From positions 6,594,850 to 6,658,849 of the forward strand of contig NZ_JACBZA010000001.1 of NCBI RefSeq assembly GCF_013408535.1: DNA of 64,000 nt, read 5' to 3'. Below are positions 62,606 through 64,000 of the stretch, in pieces. The notes under the pieces were generated by a model that ran no database searches, was not told the DNA's origin, and was given only the letters and a program-made list of their open reading frames with translations. The translations under genes were made by a program, and so were the position numbers. Origin of the DNA: Actinopolymorpha cephalotaxi (GTDB lineage Bacteria; Actinomycetota; Actinomycetes; Propionibacteriales; Actinopolymorphaceae). The first letter of the stretch is position 1; each line of letters begins with the position of its first letter.

Positions 62606-63472
62606 TCATTCGCCGGAGGCCGCGATTCGCTGGATCAGGCTGTTGGCCCACTCGACTGCCTCCTCCACAGTGGGGGCGCAGGCGATCCCGTCAGAAGCGC
62701 TGGTGTAGATCGTCGTCCAGGTCGGCCCGGGCGTGACAACGGGCGGCCACGCATGCGCACCACGAGACGCGAACAGTCTTTCGCACGCGGAGCGCACGCC
62801 TGGCAAGTCCACCTTCTCGCTGATCATCAGGAGTTGGAGGTCGACAAGGTCGTGGGCTCGTTCACTGCCCGGCATGGTGCAGGCATGCAGCTTCTGCGCG
62901 ATCTGGTGGTCCACCGACAACACCGGGATCGGAGCAGGTTCGGGCAGCCCGATCTCAGCGAAAACGTTGGCCAAGTCCGGTGCGAGGCGCAGGTCCGGGT
63001 TGTCCGTGTCCCCAATCTCGTCGTGCCCAACCTCAAGCCGAACCGTCATCCACGACCGACCCTGGTAGGCAACCTTCAGGTCGTACGGCTGCATGACGTA
63101 CTCCGGCGGCACCCCAAGTGGCTTCGCCGGCCTCATCGGCACGATCTTGCTGGTGAATCCGGACCAGCCCATGGCAAGGGCGGCCCCGTACTCGGCCAAG
63201 AACTGGTCCATGGTCGCTCGGCGCGCCACATCCAAGTCGGGGGTGAACCGCGATCCGGAGTGTCCGAGGCGAAGCTTCAGAGCAGTCCCTCCCTTCACCA
63301 CTCCAGCGGGCAGCATCTGCGCGAGCACGACGTTCGCGACGGCGCGCTCCAAACGGATCACCGCCAACTCGCCCAAGGCGAGGTTCCGGAACCTCGCCTT
63401 CAATGAGGTCAGGTTCCTGGGCGGCCCAGTCAGCCTCGTCTGCCCGGACGACGGTGGGGCGTAGTCACTCAT
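62606..63472 (-). CDS. AbiEii/AbiGii-family nucleotidyltransferase toxin
   Basis: The protein has 288 residues. The nucleotidyltransferase signature is AGVVKGGTALKLRLGHSGSRFTPDLDVARRATM, with KGGT at about 60-63 and Asp pair D79/D81, followed by YDLKVAYQGRSWMTVRLEVGHDEIG and a KLHACTMPGSERAHDLVDLQLL segment typical of AbiEii/DUF1814. In characterised type IV systems such enzymes modify tRNA acceptor ends or related targets. Its start overlaps the stop of the AbiEi-like gene (ATGA). Local GC content is lower than in neighbouring genes, which suggests transfer. Confidence 0.85.
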   Translation of the reverse strand: MSDYAPPSSGQTRLTGPPRNLTSLKARFRNLALGELAVIRLERAVANVVLAQMLPAGVVKGGTALKLRLGHSGSRFTPDLDVARRATMDQFLAEYGAALAMGWSGFTSKIVPMRPAKPLGVPPEYVMQPYDLKVAYQGRSWMTVRLEVGHDEIGDTDNPDLRLAPDLANVFAEIGLPEPAPIPVLSVDHQIAQKLHACTMPGSERAHDLVDLQLLMISEKVDLPGVRSACERLFASRGAHAWPPVVTPGPTWTTIYTSASDGIACAPTVEEAVEWANSLIQRIAASGE

Positions 63473-64000
63473 CCGTGCCTCCCGCCGTGCCGGCGAGCCA
63501 AGCGCGCGCGCAGCGCATCCTGCTCGAGCCGTGAAAGCAGTCCGAGCCTTCCAGCGGCGCTGATGGCATCTCGGAGCCGGTCACTCATGACCGTGTCCAT
63601 ACAGTCGATGACGGCTTGGGCGACGGTCGTCTGCGCAATGCCGTCCTCCACCGTGAGCAGCTCGTCCGGCAGGTTCCGGCGGACTGCGTGGACGACCGGC
63701 GGCAGGGCCTTGGACGTTCGATGAGGGGTCCCGACCGTGATACGAGATGGGTTTACGAGCGCGAGGTTGTGACGAGTCAGGACCGACTCGCCCATGAGGT
63801 AGGCGTCGTCTCCGACGAGTCGGACGGCGAGCGCATACTGATCGAGCTCGCTCGGCGGTACGGCCGGGTCTCGGTAAAGTCCGTAGGCAACCCGCTCAAG
63901 CCCTCCGCGGGCCGCGAGCTTTCGCAGCTCGACTACCGGGATCCCTTCATCTGCCGCATCGCGGGTGGAAACCAAGCCGTACTCACCGAGGGCGATCTCA
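63469..64000 (-). CDS. AbiEi-family antitoxin (5' truncated by the window edge)
   Basis: The visible 177 residues include EIALGEYGLVSTRDAADEGIPVVELRKLAARGGLERVAYGLYRDPAVPPSELDQYALAVRL, the winged-helix N-terminal domain of AbiEi antitoxins, and PSRITVGTPHRTSKALPPVVHAVRRNLPDE with a basic C-terminus (LRARLARRHGGRHG). The frame is still open at base 64000, so the true start lies outside; an in-window TTG at 63975 would cut the first helix. It is predicted to repress the pair and counteract the downstream nucleotidyltransferase. Confidence 0.82.
   Translation of the reverse strand, partial: EIALGEYGLVSTRDAADEGIPVVELRKLAARGGLERVAYGLYRDPAVPPSELDQYALAVRLVGDDAYLMGESVLTRHNLALVNPSRITVGTPHRTSKALPPVVHAVRRNLPDELLTVEDGIAQTTVAQAVIDCMDTVMSDRLRDAISAAGRLGLLSRLEQDALRARLARRHGGRHG

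Overview
The window is 64 kb of very GC-rich, densely coding DNA (GTG and TTG starts, many 1-11 bp stop/start overlaps, many leaderless starts). This is typical of an actinomycete, perhaps a soil Propionibacteriales or Streptosporangiales-type organism. The lineage is inferred from gene content and codon style only. I see no prophage, transposase, integrase, rRNA or CRISPR array. The only RNA gene is a selenocysteine tRNA.

Region by region. 0-5.4 kb: end of a sigma factor, an AhpD-like protein with a Glu-rich tail, YjbR-type protein, FAD oxidoreductase, orphan ParA-like ATPase and nucleoside hydrolase. 5.6-11.4 kb: a tandem duplication of a two-gene module, PhoD-type phosphatase plus discoidin-domain protein. 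Only the second copy keeps its export signals and the usual metal-ligand Cys. 11.4-14.2 kb: a DUF222/HNH protein and a repeat-rich spacer. 14.2-19.0 kb: ferric-reductase-like flavocytochrome and a two-component system sharing an 11-bp-period repeat motif. 19.0-29.3 kb: a phosphoribosyltransferase/hydrolase fusion divergent from an eight-gene operon. That operon encodes ribosome hibernation factor, CBS protein, phosphotransferase/ATPase, acetate-CoA ligase, E1alpha, E1beta, E2 and an acyl carrier protein. Several members resemble the mycobacterial DosR dormancy set. 29.4-32.4 kb: two SnoaL-tailed ECF sigma paralogues around DoxX and STAS genes. 32.9-37.0 kb: amino-sugar catabolism (NanE, DUF4127, BadF/NAGK-type kinase, GntR). 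37.0-41.0 kb: ECF41 sigma operon. 41.1-43.9 kb: methyltransferase-P450 pair and an aquaglyceroporin.

43.9-55.0 kb is a self-contained selenocysteine locus. It holds a formate dehydrogenase whose catalytic subunit is interrupted by an in-frame UGA followed by a bacterial SECIS hairpin. The iron-sulfur and NrfD-like membrane subunits and a uridine-kinase-like protein with a destroyed P-loop lie in the same operon. selB, selA, tRNA-Sec and (divergently) selD are adjacent, so all genes needed to make this one selenoprotein are together. Catalase and a strong terminator follow.

57-64 kb: small membrane protein, paired hairpins, BBE-like oxidase, DUF1707/LiaF-like protein, methyltransferase, a decayed NUDIX gene, a PP2C-like phosphatase and an AbiE-type toxin-antitoxin pair cut by the window edge.

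The most striking unexplained signal is a family of five perfect palindromes with core TTCTTCCG/CGGAAGAA. They lie both between and inside genes, and their flanks vary symmetrically in the two arms.
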